Source: Lysobacter sp. ISL-50
Lineage (GTDB): Bacteria > Pseudomonadota > Gammaproteobacteria > Xanthomonadales > Xanthomonadaceae
NCBI RefSeq assembly: GCF_018612875.1
Contig: NZ_JAGGRI010000020.1
Span: 1 to 64,000, forward strand
Direction of reading: 5' to 3'
Length of the DNA: 64,000 bases
The translations under genes and the position numbers were made by a program. Positions 29,922-37,696 of this stretch are shown piece after piece (positions within the stretch are counted from its first letter, which is position 1; every line of letters begins with the position of its first letter). The notes below the pieces were generated by a model. That model was not told the DNA's origin, made no database searches, and worked only from the letters and a program-made list of their open reading frames with translations.

Positions 29922-31292
29922 TCAGGCGTCCGCCGGCAACGGGGTCAGGCGTTCGCGCACGGCCGCATCGACCGCGCTCCAGTCCAGCGAATCCAGGCTG
30001 TCGTGGCCGCGGGTGAGTTCGACCAGCAATTCGCGCTGGCGCTGGCCGCGTTCGAAGGCGACTTCGTACGGCATGCGGTGGAAGGTCACCATCGCATAGC
30101 GCGGCATGAAGCGATCCGGGTGGCGCTCGGCCAGCTCGCGTTCCAGTGCGCGTTGCAGCAGGTAGTCGTCGTTGTCGACGCGGTCGCGCATTTCCAGATA
30201 GTTCTCCAGCGCCATCGCCTGGATCGCGCGGGCGCTGCGCAGGCGCTGTTGCTGGAAATCGGCGAAAGCGCGGGCGCGGTCGTCGCCGGCGAGCAGGCGC
30301 TCGGCCAGGGCGACGCAGTCTTCGAAAGCGCAGTTCATGCCCTGGCCGTGGAACGGCACCATCGCGTGCGCGGCGTCGCCCAGCAGCACGGCGCGGTCGT
30401 CCAGATGCCAGCGATCCAGGTACAAGGTCGCCAACAGGCCGGTGGAGTTGTGCTCGAAATCGCGTTCCAACTGCGGGATCAGCGGCAAGGCATCGGCGAA
30501 GTCGCGTTCGAACAACGCGCGCGCCTGGGCGCCGGTGCGGATGCTGTCGAAACTCGGCTCTCCCTCGTTGGGCAGGAACAAGGTGACGGTGAAGGTGCGT
30601 TCGTCGTTGGGCAGGGCGATGCACATGTAGCGGCCGCGCGGCCAGATGTGCAGCGCGTTGGGTTCGACGCTGAAGCCGCCGTCGGGCGTCGGCGGTATTT
30701 CCAGTTCCTTGTAGGAATGGCCGAGGAATTCCGTGCGCTCGCCCAGGTCGGTGGCCTGATTCATCGCCGCGCGCAGCGCCGAACCGGCGCCGTCGGCGCC
30801 GACCAGACTGTCGAAGACGATCTCGTGCGTGCTGTCGTCGCGATCGTCGTTGAAGCGGGCGATGCGCGCGTCGAAATCGACCGAACTCAGGCCGCGGTGG
30901 AAATGCAGCCTGGCGCCGGCGTCCTCGGCGATCTGCAGCAGGATCACGTTGAGCTCGCCACGATGCACCGACCAGATGACTTCGTTGTCGTCGCGGCCGT
31001 AGCGTTGCAGATCGGTGCGTCCGTCGAGGAAATGCACCATGCGCCCACGCATCATCACCGCCTGCGCCATGACCGCCTCATCCGCGCCGGCCAGCCGCAG
31101 CGCGTGGCGGCCGCGTTCGGCCAAGGCCAGATTGATCGAGCGGCCGCCGGCGTAACCCTTCAGGCGCGGATCGCCGCGCTTCTCATACACGTCCACCTGC
31201 CAGCCCTGGCGGGCGAGCAGGGTGGCGAGCAGGGCGCCGGCGAGGCCGGCGCCGATCAGGGTGATGTGGTTGGGGTTTTCAGAGGTGTTCAA
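29922..31292 (-). CDS. kmo: kynurenine 3-monooxygenase
   Basis: A 456-residue FAD hydroxylase that converts kynurenine to 3-hydroxykynurenine with NADPH and oxygen. Motifs: dinucleotide fold ITLIGAGLAGALLATLLARQ at residues 9-28, LVGADGAGSALR, and the FAD-ribityl motif VLLGDAAHAMVPFHGQGMNC. Its substrate comes from tryptophan dioxygenase and formamidase, which are not in the window. It sits downstream of kynU, separated from it by the REP-bracketed GIY-YIG gene, and directly upstream of sbcB. Confidence 0.94.
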   Translation of the reverse strand: MNTSENPNHITLIGAGLAGALLATLLARQGWQVDVYEKRGDPRLKGYAGGRSINLALAERGRHALRLAGADEAVMAQAVMMRGRMVHFLDGRTDLQRYGRDDNEVIWSVHRGELNVILLQIAEDAGARLHFHRGLSSVDFDARIARFNDDRDDSTHEIVFDSLVGADGAGSALRAAMNQATDLGERTEFLGHSYKELEIPPTPDGGFSVEPNALHIWPRGRYMCIALPNDERTFTVTLFLPNEGEPSFDSIRTGAQARALFERDFADALPLIPQLERDFEHNSTGLLATLYLDRWHLDDRAVLLGDAAHAMVPFHGQGMNCAFEDCVALAERLLAGDDRARAFADFQQQRLRSARAIQAMALENYLEMRDRVDNDDYLLQRALERELAERHPDRFMPRYAMVTFHRMPYEVAFERGQRQRELLVELTRGHDSLDSLDWSAVDAAVRERLTPLPADA

Positions 31293-31364
31293 GAATCCCG
31301 ATCCCTATGTCGGTATTTCGGTTACCGCAATGCGATGAATGACGCTGGAAGAAACCCCCACGGC

Positions 31365-31394
31365 CGTCATTCCCGCGAACGCGGGAATCCAGCG
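31365..31394. repeat. REP palindrome left of the GIY-YIG gene
   Basis: CGTCATTCCCGCGAACGCGG then GAATCCAG. Together with its inverted copy at 31722-31752 it brackets the GIY-YIG gene. Confidence 0.9.
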
Positions 31395-31401
31395 GCTTTC
31401 G

Positions 31402-31698
31402 TCAAGCGTCGAGCAAGCCCGGCCACAAGTCGAGCCAATACGGGTTGGCTGTTTCGATCAGATCGATCTTCCACTCGCGTCTCCACTTCTTGATCTGTTT
31501 CTCGCGTTTGATCGCGCTTTCGAAGGTGTCGTGCAGCTCGAACCAGACCAGCAGCTCCACTTTGTAACGTTGGCTGAAGCCGGCGACGACGTGGTCCCGA
31601 TGCTGCCACGCTCGCCGGACCAAGTCACCCGTGACGCCTGCGTACAAGGTGCCGTTGCGGCCGCTGGCCATGAGGTATGCCGCGGGTTGTTTGTTCAT
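31402..31698 (-). CDS. GIY-YIG nuclease-like protein
   Basis: A 98-residue protein of the small, YhbQ-like GIY-YIG group. The domain starts at once: AAYLMASGRNGTLYAGVTGD gives the divergent GIY-YIG pair (AYLM and YAG), RRAWQHRD carries the conserved Arg and the helix, and FESAIKREKQIKKWRREWKI gives the catalytic glutamate region. These proteins can nick DNA in vitro in some relatives; cellular role here unknown. It interrupts the kmo-kynU order and is flanked on both sides by inverted copies of one REP element, which suggests it arrived or moves with those repeats. Confidence 0.88.
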   Translation of the reverse strand: MNKQPAAYLMASGRNGTLYAGVTGDLVRRAWQHRDHVVAGFSQRYKVELLVWFELHDTFESAIKREKQIKKWRREWKIDLIETANPYWLDLWPGLLDA

Positions 31699-31721
31699 GC
31701 CTCGTCCTTGAGGAATAAAGT

Positions 31722-31752
31722 CGCTGGATTCCCGCGTTCGCGGGAATGACGG
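31722..31752. repeat. REP palindrome right of the GIY-YIG gene
   Basis: CGCTGGATTCCCGCGTTCGC then GGGAATGACGG; inverted relative to the copy at 31365-31394, same family as at 5727 and 52311. Confidence 0.9.
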
Positions 31753-31761
31753 TTGTGGGGG

Positions 31762-33048
31762 TTACGGATTCCTCCAATGCTCCACCACCTCGGTAAACCG
31801 CAGCACATCCCCATGCGTGTTGTACAACGGCGCCGGCGAGATGCGGATCACATCCGGTTCGCGCCAATCGCCCAGTACGCCGTGCTCGGCCAGATAGTCG
31901 AACAAGGCCCGCCCCGCCGCCCGGCCGGTCAGGCCGCGGCCGCCGATCACGCGCAGCGACAGCTGGCAGCCGCGCTGTTCCGGCGCGGACGGGGTCAGGA
32001 TGTCGAGGGTGTCGCTCAGGCGGTCGCGAATCAGGGTTTCCAGGTAACCGGTCAGGCGCCGCGATTTCTCGCACAAGGCGCGCATGCCGACCCGGTCGAA
32101 CAGATCCAGCGACGCGCGCAGCGGCGCCAACCCGAGGATCGGCGGATTGCTCAGCTGCCAACCGTCCGCGCCCGGGGTCGGCACGAACTGCGGGCCCATG
32201 CGGAAGCGGGTCGAGGTCTCATGCCCCCACCAACCGGCGAAACGCGGGCGATCGCTGCGGGCGTGGCGCTCGTGCACGAAACAGCCGGCGACCGCGCCGG
32301 GGCCGGAATTCAGATACTTGTAGTGACACCACACGGCGAAATCGACGCCGCTGTCGTGCAGCGCCAGTTCCAGATTGCCGACGCCATGGGCCAGATCGAA
32401 ACCGCATACCGCGCCCTGCGCATGCGCCAACCGCACGATCCGGTCCAGGTCGAACGCCTGCCCGGTGCGGTACTGCACGCCCGGCCACAGCACCAGCGCC
32501 AGGCGCGGGCCGTGCTGCGCGATCGCGCGCTCGATGCTCTCCATCGAAATCAACCCGCCGGGTTCGTCCGGCTGGAGTTCGATCAGGTCGGTGTCCGGGT
32601 CGAAGCCGTGAAAGGCGATCTGCGAGGCGACCGCGTAGCGATCCGACGGGAACGAACCGGCTTCGATCAGGATCGCCGGCCGCTCGCGAGTGGGCCGGTA
32701 GAAGCTGACCATCATCAGATGCAGATTGGCGGTCAGCGAGTTCATCGCGACCACTTCGTGCGGCAGCGCGCCGACCACGCGCGCCAGCGGTTCGCGCACC
32801 AGTTCGTGGTACGGCATCCACTGCGCCTGACCGGTGAAGTGGCCTTCGACCGCTTCCATCGCCCATTTGTCCATGACCTCTTCGACATGCGCGCGCGCGC
32901 CGCGAGGCTGCAGGCCGAGCGAGTTGCCGACGAAGTAGGTCTGTTCGCGATCGCGGTGCTTCGGGATCAGGAACTCGCCGCGCAAGGTCGGCAGCGGGTC
33001 GGCGGCGTCGAGCGCGGCGGCGTGGGCGGGCGAGTGCAGGTCGGTCAT
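31762..33048 (-). CDS. kynU: kynureninase
   Basis: A 428-residue PLP enzyme cleaving 3-hydroxykynurenine to 3-hydroxyanthranilate and alanine. The internal aldimine lysine is in VWCHYKYLNSGPG, preceded by GFDLAHGVGNLELALHDSG with the PLP aspartate. The N-terminal NSLGLQPRGARAHVEEVMDK is a family landmark. ATG at 33048 (MTDLHS) is preferred over one at 33063. It belongs to the operon that starts at the aldehyde dehydrogenase gene. Confidence 0.95.
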   Translation of the reverse strand: MTDLHSPAHAAALDAADPLPTLRGEFLIPKHRDREQTYFVGNSLGLQPRGARAHVEEVMDKWAMEAVEGHFTGQAQWMPYHELVREPLARVVGALPHEVVAMNSLTANLHLMMVSFYRPTRERPAILIEAGSFPSDRYAVASQIAFHGFDPDTDLIELQPDEPGGLISMESIERAIAQHGPRLALVLWPGVQYRTGQAFDLDRIVRLAHAQGAVCGFDLAHGVGNLELALHDSGVDFAVWCHYKYLNSGPGAVAGCFVHERHARSDRPRFAGWWGHETSTRFRMGPQFVPTPGADGWQLSNPPILGLAPLRASLDLFDRVGMRALCEKSRRLTGYLETLIRDRLSDTLDILTPSAPEQRGCQLSLRVIGGRGLTGRAAGRALFDYLAEHGVLGDWREPDVIRISPAPLYNTHGDVLRFTEVVEHWRNP

Positions 33049-33091
33049 CGAAGTCCAGAACAAAAGTGAGGCGGGCGGTGCGGGACGGGAC

Positions 33092-34102
33092 TCATGCGAA
33101 GCGCGACTTCGACAGCCCCAGCCATTCCAGCGCGGTGCCGTGATACAGCCGCGCCTGCTCGGTTTCGCCCAGATTCAACGAAGCGATGCCGGCGCCCGGC
33201 GTCTGTTCGCCGAGCGGGAAGGGATAGTCGGTACCGAGCATCACCCGCGACACGCCGCAGGTGTCGAGCAGATATTGCAGGGCGCGCGGATCGGCGACCC
33301 ACGAATCGAAGTAGAACTGCGACAGGTAATCGCGCGGATTGCGCGGGTTGTCGGTCGCGACCAGATCGGGGCGCATGTTGAAACCGTGTTCGATGCGGCC
33401 GATGGTGTACGGGAAGCTGCCGCCGCCGTGGGCCAGGCAGATCTTCAGCTTCGGCAGGCGTTCCAGCACGCCGCCGAACACCAGACAACAGGCCGCGCGC
33501 GATTGCTCGGCCGGCATGCCGACCAGCCAGGGCAGCCAGTACTTGGGCATGCTGGGCGTTCCCATCATGTCCCAGGGATGCACCAGGATCGCCGCGCCCA
33601 GGTCGGCGGCGGCTTCGAAGAATTCGAACAGTTCCGGCGCGTCGAGATTCCAGTCGTTGACGTGGCTGCCGATCTGGCAGCCCTGCAGGCCGAGTTGGTC
33701 CATGCAGCGCTCCAGCTCCTGCACCGCCAGCCGCGGCGATTGCAGCGGCACGGTGCCAATGCCGGCGTAATGGCGCGGATTGTCGCGACAGGCCTGGGCC
33801 ATGTGATCGTTGAGGGCCTGATGCAGTTCCAGCGCCTGATTGGCCTTGGCCCAGTAGCTGAACATCACCGGCACGGTGCTGATCACCTGCACCTGCACGC
33901 CGAAGCGCGCGTAGTCGTCGATGCGTTCCCGCGGGTCCCAGGTCTTGGACCAGATCTCGCGAAAGAACTTGCCGTCCTTGTAAATGCGATGACGGCCGTC
34001 GTCGGTGTGATGGATCACCGGAAAGCGATCGTCGCCGAACTTGCGCGCCAGATCGGGCCAGTCGCGCGGCAGATAGTGGGCGTGGGTGTCGATCTTGAGC
34101 AT
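33092..34102 (-). CDS. nbaD: 2-amino-3-carboxymuconate-6-semialdehyde decarboxylase
   Basis: A 336-residue amidohydrolase-fold decarboxylase (ACMSD) that removes CO2 from the ring-cleavage product of 3-hydroxyanthranilate to give 2-aminomuconate semialdehyde. Zinc ligands: H7 and H9 in IDTHAHYLP, a His in AAILVHPWDMMG, and an Asp in MLGTDYPFP; CLAHGGGSFPYTIGRIEHG adds the conserved active-site His. It avoids spontaneous quinolinate formation and thus directs carbon to 2-aminomuconate. Tight spacing (7 bases) to the dioxygenase gene upstream. Confidence 0.94.
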   Translation of the reverse strand: MLKIDTHAHYLPRDWPDLARKFGDDRFPVIHHTDDGRHRIYKDGKFFREIWSKTWDPRERIDDYARFGVQVQVISTVPVMFSYWAKANQALELHQALNDHMAQACRDNPRHYAGIGTVPLQSPRLAVQELERCMDQLGLQGCQIGSHVNDWNLDAPELFEFFEAAADLGAAILVHPWDMMGTPSMPKYWLPWLVGMPAEQSRAACCLVFGGVLERLPKLKICLAHGGGSFPYTIGRIEHGFNMRPDLVATDNPRNPRDYLSQFYFDSWVADPRALQYLLDTCGVSRVMLGTDYPFPLGEQTPGAGIASLNLGETEQARLYHGTALEWLGLSKSRFA

Positions 34103-34109
34103 CGCGGCC

Positions 34110-34655
34110 TCAGGTGTCCGGCATCACATAGCGCGCGGGCGCCGGGTTGAGGTGACCGCATTGCTGGCAAGTGCGGTGCTCGCGCGAGGAATAGAAACGC
34201 TCGAACACCGGCGGGAAGTCGGTCTCGATGTTGCGCAGGTGGAAATATTCCTCGTAGATCTTGTGGTTGCACTGCTCGCAGAACCACAGCAGGCCGTCGT
34301 CTTCGTGCGGCAGGCGCTTGCGCTCGATCACCAGCCCGATCGAATCGGGCATGCGCTGCGGCGAATGCGGCACGCGCGCGGGCAGCAGGAAAGTTTCGCC
34401 GGCGCGGATCGGGATGTCGCGCACCGCGCCGCTGCCGTCGGCAAGCGTGTCCTGGATGCGCAGGACCATCTCGCCCTCGAGCTGGTAGAACCACTCCGGG
34501 CCTTCGTCCCAGTGATAGTCGGTGCGCTGATTGGGACCGCCGACCACCATGACGATGAAGTCGCCCACGTAGATCACCTTGTTGCCGACCGGCGGCTTGA
34601 GCAGATGGCGATGCTCTTCGATCCAGGCGGCGAGGTTGATCGGTCCGGCAAGCAT
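34110..34655 (-). CDS. nbaC: 3-hydroxyanthranilate 3,4-dioxygenase
   Basis: A 181-residue cupin ring-cleaving dioxygenase. Iron ligands H48 and E54 ([14 protein letters not shown]) and H97 (PARVPHSPQ) are visible. The C-terminus keeps the rubredoxin-like pair of CxxC sites of bacterial enzymes: C126/C129 (CEQC) and C163/C166 (CQQC). It turns 3-hydroxyanthranilate into the semialdehyde used by the next enzyme. The start at 34655 is supported by [20 protein letters not shown], the usual family N-terminus. Confidence 0.95.
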   Translation of the reverse strand: MLAGPINLAAWIEEHRHLLKPPVGNKVIYVGDFIVMVVGGPNQRTDYHWDEGPEWFYQLEGEMVLRIQDTLADGSGAVRDIPIRAGETFLLPARVPHSPQRMPDSIGLVIERKRLPHEDDGLLWFCEQCNHKIYEEYFHLRNIETDFPPVFERFYSSREHRTCQQCGHLNPAPARYVMPDT

Positions 34656-34660
34656 GGTTC

Positions 34661-35098
34661 TTACTCCGTTGCGGCGCCGCGCAGGTGCGCGACGCATTTG
34701 AGTTCGATCGCGATCGGCGTGGGCAGCGCGGTGATGCCCAGCGTAGTGCGGCACGGAGCGCGGTCGATATCCGGGAAATACTCCGCCCACACCGCGTTAT
34801 AGGCGGTGAAATCGCGCTCCATGTCGGTCAGGTAGACGGTGACATCGACCAGATCGTCCCAGCTCGCGCCGCTGGCCTGCAGCACCGCGCGCACGTTGGC
34901 GAACACCGAGCGGCACTGCATGTCGATGTCGTACGCGATCAGCCGGCCCTCGGCATCGTGGACATTGCCGGGTATGGCGTTGCTGGCCGCGTCGCGCGGG
35001 CCGATGCCGGACAGGAACAGCAGATCGCCGACCCGGCGCGCATGCGGGTACAAGCCGACCGGCCTGGGCGCGTCGCCGGTGCGTACCGACCGGCTCAT
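34661..35098 (-). CDS. RidA-family deaminase, likely 2-aminomuconate deaminase
   Basis: A 145-residue RidA/YjgF-fold protein. [32 protein letters not shown] and the arginine-containing [10 protein letters not shown] fit the RidA ligand pocket, and the operon position fits NbaF/AmnD-type 2-aminomuconate deaminases that release ammonia. The assignment to this substrate rests on context. Its ATG overlaps the carbonic anhydrase stop by four bases (35095-35098). It lies five bases upstream of the dioxygenase gene. Confidence 0.85.
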   Translation of the reverse strand: MSRSVRTGDAPRPVGLYPHARRVGDLLFLSGIGPRDAASNAIPGNVHDAEGRLIAYDIDMQCRSVFANVRAVLQASGASWDDLVDVTVYLTDMERDFTAYNAVWAEYFPDIDRAPCRTTLGITALPTPIAIELKCVAHLRGAATE

Positions 35099-35823
35099 CG
35101 CGGCGAGCCGCCGTGGGTGGAATGGACCTTGGCGATGGCGCGCTCGTAGGCCGGTTGCAGGCTCTCGAACGAATCCACGTTCATGCCGGTGTCGTGCACG
35201 CGGCCGTTGCGCAGGCTGTAGACCCAGCCGTGCACGCTCAAGGGCTGGCCGCGCGACCAGGCGTCGCGCACCACCGTGGTCAGGCAGACGTTCTGCACCT
35301 GCTCGATCGCGTTGAGCTCGCACAGGCGGTCGTGACGCTCGCTCTCGTGCACGTGGGCGATGCAGCCCACGTGCTTGTCGGCGACATCGCTGACATGGCG
35401 CAGCCAGTTGTCGGCCAGGCCCACGCGCAGCCCGTGCAGGGCCGCGTGCACGCCGCCGCAGCCGTAGTGGCCGACGACCAGGATGTGCTTGACCTTGAGC
35501 ACATCGACCGCGTACTGGATCACCGACAGGCAGTTCAGGTCGGTATGCACCACCACGTTGGCGATGTTGCGGTGGACGAAGACCTCGCCCGGCGCCATGT
35601 CGATGATCTGGTTGGCCGGAACGCGCGAGTCCGAGCAGCCGATCCACAGATACTCCGGCGCCTGCTGATGCGAGAGGCGGTCGAAGAACTGCGGGTCTTC
35701 GGCGTTGATGCGTTCCGACCACTCGCGATTGCGTTCGAGCAGATCGTCCAGCGTGGTCGAGGCGCCGGCGTTGAGCTCGCCGGTCGCGCCGGAATTGTTG
35801 GAACTTGAATCCTTGGAACTCAT
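35095..35823 (-). CDS. beta-class carbonic anhydrase
   Basis: A 242-residue beta-carbonic anhydrase interconverting CO2 and bicarbonate. Zinc ligands C63 (IGCSDSRVPA, with D65/R67 dyad), H119 and C122 (VVGHYGCGGVHAAL) are present, so it should be active. A Ser/Asn-rich start (SSKDSSSNNSGATGELNAG) precedes the domain. It is embedded between the aldehyde dehydrogenase gene (7 bases) and the deaminase gene (4-base overlap) in the kynurenine operon, possibly to handle CO2 released by the decarboxylase; that link is inference. Confidence 0.93.
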   Translation of the reverse strand: MSSKDSSSNNSGATGELNAGASTTLDDLLERNREWSERINAEDPQFFDRLSHQQAPEYLWIGCSDSRVPANQIIDMAPGEVFVHRNIANVVVHTDLNCLSVIQYAVDVLKVKHILVVGHYGCGGVHAALHGLRVGLADNWLRHVSDVADKHVGCIAHVHESERHDRLCELNAIEQVQNVCLTTVVRDAWSRGQPLSVHGWVYSLRNGRVHDTGMNVDSFESLQPAYERAIAKVHSTHGGSPR

Positions 35824-35830
35824 GCAGCGG

Positions 35831-37258
35831 TCATCCCAGGTGAAGACCGACGTTCTTCGCGTCGGTGAAGAAACGCATGGCCTCGATACCGCCTTCGCGG
35901 CCGAGTCCGGACGCGCCGGTGCCGCCGAACGGCGTGCGCAGGTCGCGTTGCAGCCAGGTGTTGATCCAGACCATGCCCACGTCAAGGCGCGCGGCGACGC
36001 GGTGGGCGCGGTTGAGATCGCGCGTCCACAGCGAAGCGCACAGGCCGTAGTCGCTGGCGTTGGCCAGGGCGAGGGCGTGTTCGTCGTCGTCGAAGGACTG
36101 CAAGGTCGCGACCGGGCCGAAGATTTCCTCGCGATTGCTCACGCAGTTCGGGCCCAGGCCTTCGATCAGCGTGGGCGCGACGTACCAGCCCGGCCGATCC
36201 AGCGCCGAACCGCCGCACAGCACGCGGCCGCCCTCATGGCGGGCGCGGGCCAGCGCCGCCATCACCTTGTCGAAATGCGCCTGCGAGACCAGCGGGCCGA
36301 GCGTGGTAGTTTCATCGGAGGGCTCGCCGATCTTCAGCGCCAGCGCGCGCTCGACCAGCGCGTCGCGGACTTCGGCGTAGATGCCGCGCTCGATCAGGAT
36401 GCGCGAACCGCATAGGCAGATCTGCCCGGAGTTCTGGAACGCCGAGCGCACCAGCACGTCGAGGTTCGCGCGCCAGTCGCTGTCGGCGAAGATCAAGGTC
36501 GGGTTCTTGCCGCCCAGCTCCAGCGAGACCTTGCGCAGCAGCGGCGCGGCGATGCCGGCGATGCGCCGGCCGACCGAGGTGCTGCCGGTGAACGACACCG
36601 CGCGCACGTCGCGGTGACCGACTAGCGCTTCGCCGACCTGCGGCCCCAGGCCGTGCACGATGTTCAGCACGCCGCGCGGAAAACCGATCTGCGCGCACAA
36701 CTCGCCGAGCATCGCCGCCGTGGCCGGGGTGACCTCCGAGGGCTTGGCCACCACGGTGTTGCCGGCCGCGAGCGCCGGCGCGATCTTCCAGGTGAACAGG
36801 TACAGCGGCAGGTTCCAAGGCGAAATCGTCGCGACCACGCCCAGCGGCGCGCGCAGGGTGTAGTTGAGCCCGGCCTGGCCGTGATGGGATTCGCTCGCGA
36901 ACTGGGTCGCGGCCTGGGCGAAGAAGCGCAGGTTGGCGACGGCGCGCGGAATCTCGGCCTCGCGCGCGAGCCGGATCGGCTTGCCGCCGTCGCGCGATTC
37001 GGCCTGGGCGAACTCGTTCAGGCGCGCCTGAAGGGCCGCGGCCAGGGCCTCCAGCCAATGCGCGCGTTCGCTGTGGGGCAGGCCCGACCAGGCTGGAAAC
37101 GCGGCCTTGGCGGCGGCGATGGCGGCCTCGACATCCTCCGCGTCGCCGGCGGCGACCTGCGCATACGGCTGCGCATTGGCCGGATCGAAGACGTCGAGCC
37201 AACGGCCGCCGGCCGCATCGCGCGGCTGGCCGTCGATCCAGTGCCGGAATCTTTGCAT
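35831..37258 (-). CDS. nbaE: 2-aminomuconate semialdehyde dehydrogenase
   Basis: A 475-residue NAD-dependent aldehyde dehydrogenase. Landmarks are TISPWNLPLYLFTWKIAPAL and KPSEVTP for NAD binding, the general base E in SLELGGKNPT, and the catalytic cysteine in NSGQICLCGSRI (first Cys by alignment). The C-terminus REEIFGPVATLQSFDDDEHA is typical. It oxidises 2-aminomuconate semialdehyde to 2-aminomuconate, feeding the RidA-like deaminase. It is the first gene of the kynurenine operon. Confidence 0.9.
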   Translation of the reverse strand: MQRFRHWIDGQPRDAAGGRWLDVFDPANAQPYAQVAAGDAEDVEAAIAAAKAAFPAWSGLPHSERAHWLEALAAALQARLNEFAQAESRDGGKPIRLAREAEIPRAVANLRFFAQAATQFASESHHGQAGLNYTLRAPLGVVATISPWNLPLYLFTWKIAPALAAGNTVVAKPSEVTPATAAMLGELCAQIGFPRGVLNIVHGLGPQVGEALVGHRDVRAVSFTGSTSVGRRIAGIAAPLLRKVSLELGGKNPTLIFADSDWRANLDVLVRSAFQNSGQICLCGSRILIERGIYAEVRDALVERALALKIGEPSDETTTLGPLVSQAHFDKVMAALARARHEGGRVLCGGSALDRPGWYVAPTLIEGLGPNCVSNREEIFGPVATLQSFDDDEHALALANASDYGLCASLWTRDLNRAHRVAARLDVGMVWINTWLQRDLRTPFGGTGASGLGREGGIEAMRFFTDAKNVGLHLG

Positions 37259-37696
37259 GCGCCAAGCTTAACGCGTGGGCGCGATGGCGCCCATAGCGCG
37301 ACCGGGCGGGTGCGGGGACGGCGCTCGCAGCACCGCGGGACGGACGCCGCGGCGTCGCGACGGCGCGGGCCGAACGCTCGTTCGTCATGGCGCGGCGGCC
37401 GCATCGCCGCGCGCATCTTGCGCTTCATCGCAAGCTCACCGCGACATCACGGCTTTGCCGATCGTGCTGTCACGATTTCGTCGTAGGTCGAAAGTAATGC
37501 TCGATGCGTCCGCTGCGCAAAAGCGCCTGGACCAAGCGCGAAAAACGCTCGATCACGGCGATCGGCAAATGCGTCGATAGCGCCTCTCGGCACTTGACGC
37601 GCAAGTACGACGCTGCGCACATTCCGGCGGGGACACTTTCATCCATGCCTGGCGATCGCCACGCGCGCTCGTGGGCCACAACGGCGGAACCATCAC
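37259..37696. other. divergent intergenic region (kynurenine operon / tldD cluster)
   Basis: 438 bases separate the minus-strand aldehyde dehydrogenase gene from the plus-strand TldD-like gene. It must hold two divergent promoters. No gene with recognisable features is present; short open frames on both strands look like chance. No clear -35/-10 pair or regulator site could be assigned with confidence. Confidence 0.6.

Noticed and set aside
37470-37679. Small minus-strand frame in the kynurenine/tldD intergenic region
   Set aside because: No family, no ribosome site and composition like random GC-rich DNA.
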